DNA of 64,000 bases from Alcaligenes faecalis (GCF_005311025.1 NZ_CP031747.1:3387634-3451633); one strand, 5' to 3'; positions 17,564 through 26,426 are shown, numbered from the stretch's first letter. Program-made: numbers and translations. The notes: generated by a model from the letters alone, not told the origin.

Positions 17564-18163
17564 ATGGCAAAAGTCCTGGTTCTCTATTACTCCGCCTATG
17601 GCCACGTAGAAAAAATGGCCCAAGCGGTTGCCGAAGGTGCACAAAGCGCTGGCGCGACGGTGGACATCAAGCGTGTCCCCGAACTGGTCCCGGAAGCCGT
17701 GGCCCAGAAAGCGAATTTCAAGCTGGATCAAGCCGCCCCGGTCGCCACTATTGGCGACCTGGAAAACTACGACGCCATCATTGTCGGCACCGGCACCCGT
17801 TTCGGGCGCATCAGCTCGCAAATGGCCAGTTTTCTGGATCAGGCCGGTGGCCTGTGGGCGCGCGGCGCACTCAATGGCAAGGTAGGCGGTGCCTTTACCT
17901 CTACCGCCACCCAACACGGTGGGCAGGAGCTGACGCTACTGTCCATTATTCATAACCTGATGCACTTTGGCATGATTGTGGTGGGCCTGCCTTACAGCTT
18001 TGCAGGCCAGACACTGCTGAACGAAGTCACTGGCGGCAGCCCTTACGGCGCATCCACCATTGCCGGTGGCGACGGTTCACGTCAGCCCAGCCAGAACGAG
18101 CTGGACGGCGCCCGCTACCAGGGCCGTCATATCGCTGAAATTGCAATCAAGCTGAAAGGCTAA
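17564..18163 (+). CDS. wrbA: NAD(P)H:quinone oxidoreductase type IV (WrbA)
   Basis: The 199-residue protein is a WrbA-type flavodoxin-like enzyme that reduces quinones by two electrons and limits redox cycling. The FMN phosphate loop is at the N-terminus ([14 protein letters not shown], 6-19), followed by [19 protein letters not shown] and [18 protein letters not shown], the hallmark segments of the family. Length equals that of E. coli WrbA (198). It lies 14 bases before a glutathionyl-hydroquinone reductase gene on the same strand, so the two probably act together in quinone detoxification. Confidence 0.94.
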   Translation: MAKVLVLYYSAYGHVEKMAQAVAEGAQSAGATVDIKRVPELVPEAVAQKANFKLDQAAPVATIGDLENYDAIIVGTGTRFGRISSQMASFLDQAGGLWARGALNGKVGGAFTSTATQHGGQELTLLSIIHNLMHFGMIVVGLPYSFAGQTLLNEVTGGSPYGASTIAGGDGSRQPSQNELDGARYQGRHIAEIAIKLKG

Positions 18164-18177
18164 AACGGAGTACACAG

Positions 18178-19191
18178 ATGGGCATGATGATAGATGGACA
18201 ATGGCATAGCAAAGAGCCTGTCAGCAGCACCCAGTCCGATACATTTCAACGTGCCCAGTCTGCCTTCCGGGACTGGATTACCGCCGACGGCGGCCCCGGC
18301 CCGGACGGCCAGGCAGCGCAGCCTGCCCAGGCCAATCGCTATCATCTGTATGTCTCGCTGGCCTGCCCCTGGGCGCATCGCACCTTGATCATGCGCGAAT
18401 TAAAGGGGCTGCAAAAGCTGATTTCAGTGTCGGTGGTGAACCCCATCATGGGCGATCAGGGCTGGACCTTTGAACCGGCGGAGGGCGTGGTGCCGGACCC
18501 GGTCATGGATGCGCAGTTCCTGCATCAGCTCTATGCCAAGGCGGACCCGCAATTTACGGGGCGCATTACCGTGCCCGTACTGTGGGACAAGCAGCGCGGC
18601 ACAATCCTCAATAACGAGTCGGCCGAGATCATGCGTATTTTCAATAGCGCCTTTGATACTTTGGGCGCGCGCAGCCTGGATATGGCACCTGCCGAGCTGC
18701 TGGGCGAAATCGACCAGATCAATGCCCATGTATATGACACCGTCAATAACGGGGTATACAAAGCAGGTTTTGCCCGCTCACAAGCCGCCTACGACACAGC
18801 AGTTCATGCCCTGTTTGACAGCCTGGACGGGCTGGAGGCTCGCCTGAGCCAGCAGCGCTACCTGACTGGCACGCAACTGACCGAGGCCGACTGGCGCTTG
18901 TTCACTACCCTGATTCGCTTTGATCCGGTCTATGTTGGCCATTTCAAATGCAATCTGCGCCGTCTGATTGATTATCCGAATCTGTGGAACTACATGCTGG
19001 AGCTGTACCAAATGCCTGGCGTGGCCAGCACGGTCAGCCTGGATCACATCAAGACCCATTACTACAGCAGCCATCGTCATCTGAACCCGACGGGCATTGT
19101 TCCGGCTGGCCCTGTACTGGATCTGAACGGGCCCCACGGACGAGGTCATTTACCCGTCCAGCCAGGGCCCTTGCATATCGGTCTTCAGTAA
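18178..19191 (+). CDS. yqjG: Glutathionyl-hydroquinone reductase (xi-class GST, YqjG-like)
   Basis: The 337-residue product carries the xi-class signature SLACPWAHRTLI with the catalytic Cys (about residue 63), the SVVNPIMGDQGWTF segment and the C-terminal helical domain including TLIRFDPVYVGHFKCNLRRLIDYPNLWNYM. Such enzymes remove glutathione from glutathionyl-hydroquinones. A GGAG lies upstream of the ATG. It follows wrbA closely, forming a quinone-handling pair. The 3' end overlaps the convergent lldD gene by 7 bases. Confidence 0.92.
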   Translation: MGMMIDGQWHSKEPVSSTQSDTFQRAQSAFRDWITADGGPGPDGQAAQPAQANRYHLYVSLACPWAHRTLIMRELKGLQKLISVSVVNPIMGDQGWTFEPAEGVVPDPVMDAQFLHQLYAKADPQFTGRITVPVLWDKQRGTILNNESAEIMRIFNSAFDTLGARSLDMAPAELLGEIDQINAHVYDTVNNGVYKAGFARSQAAYDTAVHALFDSLDGLEARLSQQRYLTGTQLTEADWRLFTTLIRFDPVYVGHFKCNLRRLIDYPNLWNYMLELYQMPGVASTVSLDHIKTHYYSSHRHLNPTGIVPAGPVLDLNGPHGRGHLPVQPGPLHIGLQ

Positions 19192-20354
19192 CCGGGGCGA
19201 TCGAAAATATCGGGATTGAGCAAGATGGAGCGGTCTACCTGATTGATATCGGTACGACCGCAAAACGCCATGGACACGTCCAGCTCATTCGCCATCAGTT
19301 TCAGCAAACGGGCCACACCGGCCTGCCCCGCCGCACCCAAGGCATACAGGAAAGCACGGCCAATCATGGCACCTTGAGCGCCCAAGGCGCGGGCACGCAA
19401 CACATCCTGACCGCTGCGAATACCGCCATCGACCAGCACTTCGATCTTGTCACCTACCGCCTTGCTGATCGCAGGCAGGCAGGAAATTGAGGATGGCGCG
19501 CCATCCAGCTGACGGCCACCGTGATTGGACACGATCAAGGCATCAGCCCCGCTATCCACGGCGTAACGAGCATCGTCGGCATCCATAATGCCTTTAACAA
19601 TCAGCTTGCCGCCCCAGGCATTCTTGATCCACTCGATATCTTTCCAGTTCAGGCTCGGGTCGAACTGCTCGGCCGTCCAGGTAGACAAGGAGCGCAGATC
19701 CGACACCCCCTTGGCGTGGCCGACGATATTGCCAAAGCTACGACGGTGCGTGCGCAACATATTTCGGCACCAGTACGGCTTGGTCGCCAGATTCAGCAGA
19801 TTAGGAATGGTGAGGCGCGGAGGTGTGGTCAGGCCATTTTTAATATCTTTGTGACGCTGCCCCAAAACCTGCAAGTCCAGGGTCAGGACCAGCGCCGAAC
19901 AATTAGCCGCCTTGGCACGCGCAATCAGGTTTTCAATAAAGCTGCGATCACGCATCACATACAGCTGGAACCAGAACGGGGCACGGGTCGCCTGGGCAAC
20001 GTCTTCCAGCGAGCACACGCTCATGGTGGACAGGGTGAAAGGAATACCAAAATCCCGTGCGGCCAAAGCCGCCAGCATTTCACCATCGGCGTGCTGCATG
20101 CCGGTCAGGCCGGTAGGGGCAATAGCCACGGGCATGGCAACATCCTGGCCCAGAAGCTTGGTCTTCAGACTGCGATGGTCAATGTCCACGGCCACGCGCT
20201 GTTTGAATTTCAGCTTGTGAAAATCCTGCTCGTTCGCATGATACGTGCCCTGCGTCCAGGAGCCGGAGTCGGCGTAGTCATAAAACATCTTGGGCACGCG
20301 GCGTTTGGCCGCCAGGCGGAAATCTTCAGTGCAGGTAATTTTCGACAGATCCAT
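19185..20354 (-). CDS. lldD: L-lactate dehydrogenase, FMN-dependent (LldD)
   Basis: The product of about 389 residues is an FMN-dependent alpha-hydroxy-acid dehydrogenase, most like membrane-associated LldD that oxidises L-lactate to pyruvate and feeds electrons into the quinone pool. Visible are VPKMFYDYADSGSWTQ, the FMN segment PVAIAPTGLTGMQHADGE, FWFQLYVMRDR, and the active-site LIVSNHGGRQLDG with its His and Arg, then VDGGIRSGQDVLRARALGA. The longest frame begins with TTG; the ATG at 20354, nine bases after GGAG, is preferred. No lactate permease or regulator is adjacent, so it stands alone here. A related hydroxy-acid oxidase is a lesser alternative. Confidence 0.9.
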   Translation of the reverse strand: MDLSKITCTEDFRLAAKRRVPKMFYDYADSGSWTQGTYHANEQDFHKLKFKQRVAVDIDHRSLKTKLLGQDVAMPVAIAPTGLTGMQHADGEMLAALAARDFGIPFTLSTMSVCSLEDVAQATRAPFWFQLYVMRDRSFIENLIARAKAANCSALVLTLDLQVLGQRHKDIKNGLTTPPRLTIPNLLNLATKPYWCRNMLRTHRRSFGNIVGHAKGVSDLRSLSTWTAEQFDPSLNWKDIEWIKNAWGGKLIVKGIMDADDARYAVDSGADALIVSNHGGRQLDGAPSSISCLPAISKAVGDKIEVLVDGGIRSGQDVLRARALGAQGAMIGRAFLYALGAAGQAGVARLLKLMANELDVSMAFCGRTDINQVDRSILLNPDIFDRPGY

Positions 20355-20604
20355 TACATTGGGCTCCAAAACAATGGCGTAATAATGCGACTTTGTGCCC
20401 TGTGGGGCAAGTCATCCGGGGCAGACTGTTCGAAGTTTCTGTCTGGCGCGCCTAAAGGACCACCAAGACGAGCCCCCAAGACCAAAAATAAAGAGATTCA
20501 CTGTTGTCCCGCTGCATGCCTTGCCATCTCTGGCTTTAGAGCCTGCCCGCCGACCCCGAAAAACATAAAAAAAGACGATTTCAGTAAAATTTGTTGATAT
20601 TTTG

Positions 20605-20633
20605 GTGACAAGTAAAAATAGCCGTGCTATATT
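20605..20633 (+). promoter_or_regulatory. Promoter of tRNA-Arg copy 1
   Basis: A -35 element GTGACA, 17-base spacer and -10 TATATT lie just upstream of the tRNA, 12 bases before its first base. The stretch from the -10 to the tRNA resembles the one before the second tRNA-Arg copy. Confidence 0.65.
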
Positions 20634-20645
20634 TCTACTTCTTTA

Positions 20646-20722
20646 GCGGCTGTAGCTCAGTTGGATAGAGTACTTGGCTACGAACCAAGGGGTCGTGGGT
20701 TCGAATCCTGCCAGCCGCGCCA
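20646..20722 (+). tRNA. tRNA-Arg (anticodon ACG), copy 1
   Basis: The 77-base cloverleaf folds fully: acceptor GCGGCTG/CAGCCGC, D arm starting GCTC, anticodon stem CTTGG/CCAAG with loop CTACGAA (anticodon ACG), T arm with TTCGAAT loop and an encoded CCA end. It differs from copy 2 only at two paired T-stem positions. Confidence 0.97.
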
Positions 20723-20730
20723 TATTCAGT

Positions 20731-20762
20731 AAAAAAGCCATTTCTTCGGAAATGGCTTTTTT
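20731..20762 (+). terminator. Rho-independent terminator after tRNA-Arg copy 1
   Basis: Stem AGCCATTTC / GAAATGGCT around a TTCG tetraloop, flanked by A and T runs, starts 9 bases after the tRNA CCA. Confidence 0.9.
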
Positions 20763-20919
20763 GCTTTCTGCTCTCGGACAACAGGCAGGGAAAAGACCCA
20801 CTACCCCGCCAGGCACCACCCAAACCCCACCCACAATAGCAATACGAGCAGGCTGGAACGAAGAAATAGAATGAGCAGTAGTGGCTTTTTATGTAGACAG
20901 GAATAACTCCTGCACGACC

Positions 20920-21393
20920 TTATCGCCTTTCTGACAACTCAATACCCTCACCGTCCCCAAAGCCATCATGCACCCACACCGCCACGGGGACGGCATAGCT
21001 CCATCCACCCGCTTTCCACCAGCATTCTGCAAACCACGCTTTGGTGGTGTTAGCCGCGATACTCAGTCCATCCAAGCCTTCATCCAGGAAATAGTCTTCG
21101 TGGAAGGCGTCCATCTTGTCCAAACCCAGAGACAGTTCCAGGGCTCTACCGGGAAAGATGGAAGGGTCGCTGCTATCTACTTTATTATTTTCACCGCTGT
21201 AGTAAATCCATGCCGACGGGGTTTCCAGGCCATCTTCACCAAAAAAAATTTGCACCTGGGCATCCGCAACGCTATCTGGCACAGGCAAGGCGAACAAGGT
21301 ACGTAACTCGGTAATGAGATGCTTTGAAGCTCGTTCCAGACACCGCCTGTAACGCTGCTGAAACTGTGCCGGACTTAAGCCGAATGGGACCAT
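20920..21393 (-). CDS. Hypothetical protein between the tRNA-Arg copies
   Basis: A frame of 157 residues starts with ATG after AGGAG at a normal distance. The protein has no signal peptide or membrane helix, is acidic, and is rich in aromatic residues toward the C-terminus (AWFAECWWKAGGWSYAVPV). I do not recognise the family. The acidic, compact, DUF-like character and its isolated position beside tRNA genes recall immunity-type or island cargo proteins, but this is only inference. Its codon use is less GC-biased than in neighbouring operons, judging from runs such as AATAATAAA. It is flanked by stretches with no other supported gene. Confidence 0.6.
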   Translation of the reverse strand: MVPFGLSPAQFQQRYRRCLERASKHLITELRTLFALPVPDSVADAQVQIFFGEDGLETPSAWIYYSGENNKVDSSDPSIFPGRALELSLGLDKMDAFHEDYFLDEGLDGLSIAANTTKAWFAECWWKAGGWSYAVPVAVWVHDGFGDGEGIELSERR

Positions 21394-21559
21394 ACCTGTA
21401 ACTCCTGGGGCTTTGAAACTGCAACTAATTGACTTGGGGCTGCGTCATCATCACGCTTGATGTTGACGCAGCCGCCACGAAGAATAATAGTTCCTCTCCC
21501 CAGTCAGCAAGCCACTCTTGCATTGGCAAGACTCTGAATGCCACTGCTCACTCCTGATC

Positions 21560-21632
21560 TCGGCTATAGCTCAAATCACTCAGGTACCTGGCGACGAATC
21601 GGAGACCTGGGGTCACGTCCTGCCAGATGGAC
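21560..21632 (+). pseudogene. Decayed tRNA-Arg copy
   Basis: The stretch retains CGGCTATAGCTCA at 21561-21573 (tRNA-Arg has CGGCTGTAGCTCA), GGTACCTGGCGACGAATC around the anticodon arm, and GTCCTGCCAG near the 3' end (tRNA-Arg: ATCCTGCCAG). The D, anticodon and T stems no longer pair and there is no CCA, so it is a relic rather than a working tRNA. A strong hairpin terminator follows 29 bases later, as after the two intact copies. Confidence 0.65.
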
Positions 21633-21660
21633 TATCCCTACAAACAAATAACAGACGTGC

Positions 21661-21694
21661 AAAAGCGGCGCTACCTGTTAGCGCCGCTTTTTTA
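21661..21694. terminator. Bidirectional terminator after the tRNA relic and TonB receptor gene
   Basis: A 13-bp stem (AAAAGCGGCGCTA / TAGCGCCGCTTTT) with loop CCTGT and a T run on the plus strand and a matching run on the minus strand. It can stop transcription from the relic side and from the receptor gene, whose stop lies 20 bases away. Confidence 0.9.
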
Positions 21695-21713
21695 CAACCC
21701 AAAGCAGACGCGC

Positions 21714-23984
21714 TTAGAAGCGGGCTTGCACATTCACCATAAAGTTACGTGGCTCGCCATAAATCAGGCCGTTATAGAAACCGAACTCTCGATAGTATTC
21801 CTTATCGAACAGATTATTGACGCGTGCCGTCACGCTCAGATTCTTGTTCACGTCATAACGCGCCATCACGTGGGCCAGCATGTAGCCGGACTGACGAATC
21901 GGGCTGTTATCAAAGCCGCCGCCCGTCAAGGGACGACCGGGCATAGGCGTGGATGTCGTGGAGCTGTCATAGCTGATACTGGTCCCCAACGTCAGCTTGT
22001 CGGCCAGCACGTTCGGACGATACGTGGTGCTAACACGGAAGCTGTGACGCGGGTCCTGACGTGGACTGCTATTGGGACTGGAATCCACCACATTCATATA
22101 GGTGTAGCCAGCATACACATTCCAGCGATTGGTCAGCGCCCCCGCCAGTTGCAAATCCACACCCGTGGATTTGATACCCGTAGCATTGGCCACATACGCC
22201 TGATCGCCGGTATCCAGCACGGTGCGATCATCATCGGCCTTGGCGACGTTGGTCTGCTTGGCATGGAACACCGCCACGGTGCTGGACAAGCGATCATCCA
22301 GCCAGGAGCTCTTGATACCCGCCTCGTAGCTGGCCCCCGTAATTGGCTTGATGATATTGCCTGCCACATCGCGCTGGCTTTGCGGTTTGAACACGTCGGT
22401 ATAGCTGGTGTAGAGCGTGTGATTCGGCGTGACATCAAAGGTCAGGCCTACATAGGGTGTCCATACCTTCTTGTCCAGCTCGGAGCGACGTGCGCTTTTG
22501 ACATTGTCCTTGTCGTAATCGTAGGCATAGGTTTTGTAGTAGCTGTAGCGCGAACCCAGAATGACTTTCAGATTGTCAGCCAGCTCCAGACGGGTGGCGA
22601 TGTACGGGCCGTAATTGGTCGTCCGTGTCACACCACGCGCATCGGTACGGAAGGTTTGCGGCGCACCGTACTCATTACCATTCCAGGTCTGCCAGTTGGC
22701 CGGCAGATCCAGACGGTACTGACATCCACGAGCAGGCACATGACCATCAATATGGCAGTTCCCCAAGGCCCCACTGAACTGATAGGAAGTCTCCTCTGAG
22801 CGCTGGCCGTTAAAACCCAGAATCAACTCATGCTCGCGACCCAATAGTTTGAATGGCCCGGTGACATTCAAGGAAAAGGCATGCTGCGTGCCCTCGCTCT
22901 CCGAATGCAGGCTGTTCAAATACGCCAGGCCCGTTTCTCTATCAAACAGGCCCCATTTGGAACCGGCGCTATTGGCTTTCAACACCCCAAAGCTGTTGAT
23001 GCTTTCCAGGTCGCTATAGCTGTAGTTGGCGTCGGCATGCCAGCCACCGCCCAGGTTCTGCTCCAGGTTTGCAAACCAGGTGTGATTCTTGCGCTGGGTA
23101 TAGCTCCAGTCCGCAACCGGGTGATAGCTGCGATCAAAATCCGTACGAGTGCCGTCCGAGAACCAGATAGGCACGTTCGTGCCCCAGGATGTGCCCTTGT
23201 GCTTTTTATAGGTGTACTCGTAACCCGCCGTCACGCTGGTGTCGGGCGAGAAGTCGTAAGTCATGGTAGCCAGCAGGCCAAAGCTCCTGGGGTTCTCATT
23301 GTCGCGGAAGGTATGGCTGTCATCCCCGCTAAGCACCAGACGCGCCCGCAAATCCCCATCTTTGCTCAGGGGAGTATTGATATCCCCCATCAGGCGTCGC
23401 TTGCGCCAGCTGCCCAGCTCGACATTGCCCTGCAGGCCAAATTCCCGGTATGCCTTTTTACGGGACAGGGAAATACTGGCCGACGGATCACCCGTACCGC
23501 CCAGCAAGCCGTTGGCCCCGCGCAAGACGCTGACGTCTTCGTACAGGTCCATATTCACCGCCCCGCCTATGCCGGAAAAACCGGACTCGCCATTGAACTC
23601 CAGGCCATCAATCTTGTAGTTATTGATGTTGAAGCCACGCGCCCGGTAGGTTGTACGCGAACCAATATCCACCTCATTGACACTGATACCCGACACCGAG
23701 GTCAAGGCATCGTCCAGCGACTGAATGTTTTGATCCTCCATTTGCTGGCGTGTAATGTTGGTGATGGCCTGCGGCGTATCTTTTTCTTCCATGCGCAGCC
23801 CGGTCGAGCTTTTGCTGTAAATCTTTTGGTAGCTGTCTTCGGGCTCTGCCTGCTCGTGCCCCTTGACCGTAATGGGCTTGAGCATGGCGGGCGCATCTTG
23901 TGCCCAGGCTGCCTGCCCACTCAGGGCAAGAAGAATCAAGGCCGCAAGAGGCTTGAGTGGTGGACGGGATGAAGGGAACGGCAA
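21714..23984 (-). CDS. TonB-dependent siderophore receptor
   Basis: The outer-membrane protein of about 756 residues has a signal peptide (LKPLAALILLALSGQAAWAQ), a plug domain with SVSGISVNEVDIGSRTTYRARG and LRGANGLLGG, and a 22-strand barrel ending in aromatic VNVQARF, as in FhuE/FpvA-type ferric siderophore receptors. No N-terminal signalling domain precedes the TonB-box region, so it is not a FecA-type transducer. The longest frame begins with TTG at 24014 and the only good AGGAG serves a TTG at 23984; an ATG at 23978-side is one base out of frame (see findings). A Fur-like box lies just upstream. Divergent from a two-component system. Siderophore unknown. Confidence 0.9.
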   Translation of the reverse strand: MPFPSSRPPLKPLAALILLALSGQAAWAQDAPAMLKPITVKGHEQAEPEDSYQKIYSKSSTGLRMEEKDTPQAITNITRQQMEDQNIQSLDDALTSVSGISVNEVDIGSRTTYRARGFNINNYKIDGLEFNGESGFSGIGGAVNMDLYEDVSVLRGANGLLGGTGDPSASISLSRKKAYREFGLQGNVELGSWRKRRLMGDINTPLSKDGDLRARLVLSGDDSHTFRDNENPRSFGLLATMTYDFSPDTSVTAGYEYTYKKHKGTSWGTNVPIWFSDGTRTDFDRSYHPVADWSYTQRKNHTWFANLEQNLGGGWHADANYSYSDLESINSFGVLKANSAGSKWGLFDRETGLAYLNSLHSESEGTQHAFSLNVTGPFKLLGREHELILGFNGQRSEETSYQFSGALGNCHIDGHVPARGCQYRLDLPANWQTWNGNEYGAPQTFRTDARGVTRTTNYGPYIATRLELADNLKVILGSRYSYYKTYAYDYDKDNVKSARRSELDKKVWTPYVGLTFDVTPNHTLYTSYTDVFKPQSQRDVAGNIIKPITGASYEAGIKSSWLDDRLSSTVAVFHAKQTNVAKADDDRTVLDTGDQAYVANATGIKSTGVDLQLAGALTNRWNVYAGYTYMNVVDSSPNSSPRQDPRHSFRVSTTYRPNVLADKLTLGTSISYDSSTTSTPMPGRPLTGGGFDNSPIRQSGYMLAHVMARYDVNKNLSVTARVNNLFDKEYYREFGFYNGLIYGEPRNFMVNVQARF

Positions 23985-24000
23985 AACATGACTCCTGTTT

Positions 24001-24019
24001 AATAATGAGAACAATTCTT
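24001..24019. promoter_or_regulatory. Fur-box-like site
   Basis: The 19-mer AATAATGAGAACAATTCTT matches 13 of 19 positions of the classical Fur consensus GATAATGATAATCATTATC and lies just upstream of the siderophore receptor start. Iron control is inferred. Confidence 0.6.
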
Positions 24020-24085
24020 GTTCGCCGTAAGATTAGCGTGTATGGTTTCAGGCGATGTTTCGCCTTATGTTCCCGCCCAATCGCA

Positions 24086-24103
24086 ATGTAATGGTATGTA
24101 ATG
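24086..24103 (+). promoter_or_regulatory. Direct repeat ATGTAATG x2, possible response-regulator site
   Basis: ATGTAATG occurs at 24086-24093 and 24096-24103, one helical turn apart; the second copy contains the start codon of the response regulator gene. OmpR/PhoB-type regulators bind such tandem sites, so autoregulation is possible but unproven. Confidence 0.35.
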
Positions 24104-24856
24104 ACAGGTTTTTCCAGCCCCCAACGCCGTGTATTAATCATTGAAGATGATGTAGAACTTGCCGAGCTGACCGCCCAGGAATTGAGCTTTGGCGGATTCA
24201 CCACGTACATCGCCGAAAGCGGTGCTCAAGCGTTTGAACTGCTCAAGCGCCACCCGATTTCTCTGGTCTTGCTGGACCTGATGCTGCCCGGCGAGGATGG
24301 CCTGGAACTGTGCAAACAATTGCGCGGCATCGACGATCTTCCAGCCATCATCATGGTGACAGCCCGTAATGAACTGGCCGACAAGGTGGCGGGTCTGGAG
24401 CTGGGCGCGGATGATTACGTGGTCAAACCCTTTGAATCCCGAGAACTATTGGCACGCTGCAAGGCGGTGATTCGGCGCCATGCAGCTCCACAGGCCCAGG
24501 CAGAAACCGCCATCGCGGATGCTCCGCCCTCGCGCTATCACTTTCTGGGCTGGCAGCTGGACCTGAATGCACGCCAGTTGTATTCGCCCCAAGGCGTCAC
24601 CATCTCCCTGCCCAATTCAGACTTCCATGTGCTGCTGTCCTTGCTGGAAGCCCCCAATAAAGTACTGTCACGCGCCCTGCTGCTGCGCCGCGCCTTTGGC
24701 CGCAATCTGAACTACGAAGACAGGGCTATTGATGTGTGCATCAGCCGTATCCGCCATTACATAGAAAAGGATCGTTCCAAGCCGGAGATCGTGCGCACCG
24801 TCCGCAACGAGGGCTATATCCTGTACATAGACCCGCAATCCCTGCACGCTGAATAA
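24101..24856 (+). CDS. Two-component response regulator, OmpR/PhoB family
   Basis: The 251-residue protein has a receiver domain (VLIIEDDVELAELTAQEL; phosphoacceptor Asp in LVLLDLMLPGEDG; conserved Lys in VVKPFESRELLARC) and a C-terminal winged helix (FHVLLSLLEAPNKVLSRALLLRRAFG...DRAIDVCISRIRHYIE). No Shine-Dalgarno sequence is visible before the ATG, and no other in-frame start is near, so initiation is unusual. The sensor kinase gene follows 3 bases after the stop. Divergent from the siderophore receptor gene, 116 bases between starts, so the receptor is a plausible target. Confidence 0.93.
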   Translation: MTGFSSPQRRVLIIEDDVELAELTAQELSFGGFTTYIAESGAQAFELLKRHPISLVLLDLMLPGEDGLELCKQLRGIDDLPAIIMVTARNELADKVAGLELGADDYVVKPFESRELLARCKAVIRRHAAPQAQAETAIADAPPSRYHFLGWQLDLNARQLYSPQGVTISLPNSDFHVLLSLLEAPNKVLSRALLLRRAFGRNLNYEDRAIDVCISRIRHYIEKDRSKPEIVRTVRNEGYILYIDPQSLHAE

Positions 24857-24859
24857 AGC

Positions 24860-26305
24860 ATGGCTGTTTCACCCTCAAGCAGGTGGCCGGAGAAACTGCG
24901 CCGCAGCTTCTGTTTTTTCTACCCCGAACGATTACGCAGCAAGATCACTCTGGTCGTAGTCGTGGGGCTGCTGGTGGCCCAGATTCTGACCGGCACCATG
25001 TGGTCGCAAATGCGCCGGCAGGTCTTGATAGAAACCCCGGCCCGTATTGCTGCCGTGCGTTTTTCAGACTGGTATCTATATGCCGAGTCCCAGCTAGCCC
25101 ATGGCGCGGACATTGACCCCAGCCTTCTGTCAGGCGTATCCGCCACACCCGTCAGCGCAGATCTGCCACTGGATTACCAGTCCAATATGGGGGAGGACTT
25201 TGGGCTGTTCTTTGAAAAAGTCATTCAAGAGCGCACCGGAGCCTGCAAGAATTTTCATCTGCTGTCGGTGAACAAGGCCAGACCTACAGACAAGGAGGCG
25301 GGCATTCCTTTGCTGGACACCTTTTCGCGCGAACTGAATCTGGTGGATGTGTCTTTCTCCGCCGTATTCAAGCTGTCCAATGGCCAGCACTGGCGACTGC
25401 ATGTGGTGGAAAACCAGGGCTGGAGTTCCATCGGCAATCTGAAATTCACCTACGACTATTTCCTGCGCATCTATTTCTTCCGCCTGATTCTGGTGGTCAT
25501 CGCCCTGACCCTGTGCCTGAACTTCATTTTTCGGCCACTGAAAAAGCTGGAAAAAAGCGTGCTGGAAATGGATGTGAACCGTAATCAGGAAAAGATACAG
25601 CTGGGCGGCTCCAAAGAGTTCAAGCGGCTGGGCGTGGCCTTTAACAATATGGTGGAGCGCGTACAAAAACATATTGAAGAGCGCGCCTATTTCTTCTCGG
25701 CCGTATCCCATGATTTGCGCACACCCATCACACGCCTGAAGCTGCGCGTACAGAAAGTGCAGGACGAGGCCTTGCGCCTGAGCCTGAAGCGGGATGTGGA
25801 ACAGCTCAATGAACTGGTCAACTCCACGCTGGAACTGATGAGCTTTCAGACCTCTGACGAAGCCTTTGCCGAAGTCGATCTTGCCGCCCTGCTGACGGCA
25901 GTCAGCGTGAATCGTCAGGACCTGGGAGAAAGCATCGCGCTGGCAGAATTGGAACCGGCCATTCTGAACATACAGATTCAGCGCTTTCGCCGTTGCCTTG
26001 AAAACCTGATCTCCAATGGCTTGCGCTACGGGCAGCACGTATACATCTCCGCACATAAAGCAGCGACGGAATACATCATTACCGTGGCCGACGATGGCCC
26101 CGGCATTCCTTTGGACGAGCAAGCCAAGGTCCTGCGCCCTTACTACCGCCTGGAGACCTCCCGCAATCGCTCCACCGGGGGCTATGGTTTGGGCTTGAGT
26201 ATTTGCGATGAAGCCCTGCGCGCCCATGGTGGACGGCTGGAGTTTGGACACCAGGAACAGCGTTTTTGTGTACGCATCCATTTGCCCTTGCAGCCAGCAG
26301 GATAA
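24860..26305 (+). CDS. Sensor histidine kinase
   Basis: The 481-residue membrane kinase has a first helix (TLVVVVGLLVAQILTG), a periplasmic sensor region of about 150 residues, a second helix (FFRLILVVIALTLCLNFIF), a HAMP-like linker, the H-box FSAVSHDLRTPITRLKL, the N-box ENLISNGLRYG, DDGPGIP and GYGLGLSIC. It would autophosphorylate the H-box His and transfer to the adjacent response regulator. The periplasmic domain is not recognised; one Cys is present (TGACKNFH). The signal is unknown; position opposite a siderophore receptor suggests a role in iron or membrane sensing. Confidence 0.93.
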   Translation: MAVSPSSRWPEKLRRSFCFFYPERLRSKITLVVVVGLLVAQILTGTMWSQMRRQVLIETPARIAAVRFSDWYLYAESQLAHGADIDPSLLSGVSATPVSADLPLDYQSNMGEDFGLFFEKVIQERTGACKNFHLLSVNKARPTDKEAGIPLLDTFSRELNLVDVSFSAVFKLSNGQHWRLHVVENQGWSSIGNLKFTYDYFLRIYFFRLILVVIALTLCLNFIFRPLKKLEKSVLEMDVNRNQEKIQLGGSKEFKRLGVAFNNMVERVQKHIEERAYFFSAVSHDLRTPITRLKLRVQKVQDEALRLSLKRDVEQLNELVNSTLELMSFQTSDEAFAEVDLAALLTAVSVNRQDLGESIALAELEPAILNIQIQRFRRCLENLISNGLRYGQHVYISAHKAATEYIITVADDGPGIPLDEQAKVLRPYYRLETSRNRSTGGYGLGLSICDEALRAHGGRLEFGHQEQRFCVRIHLPLQPAG

Positions 26306-26426
26306 AGACATTACAAAGTGCCGGGTTAAATCTGTGCCACAAGGGGCTCCGGCCCCTCTCCAAGCCTGATTTTTAGTGCTTTCCCAAACTATTTTGCATT
26401 TATTTCTAGAAAAATGCTTTTTAGGC

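Noticed and set aside
20396-20409. Small TGCCC/GGGCA hairpin upstream of lldD
   Set aside because: Five base pairs is too little to call an operator or terminator.
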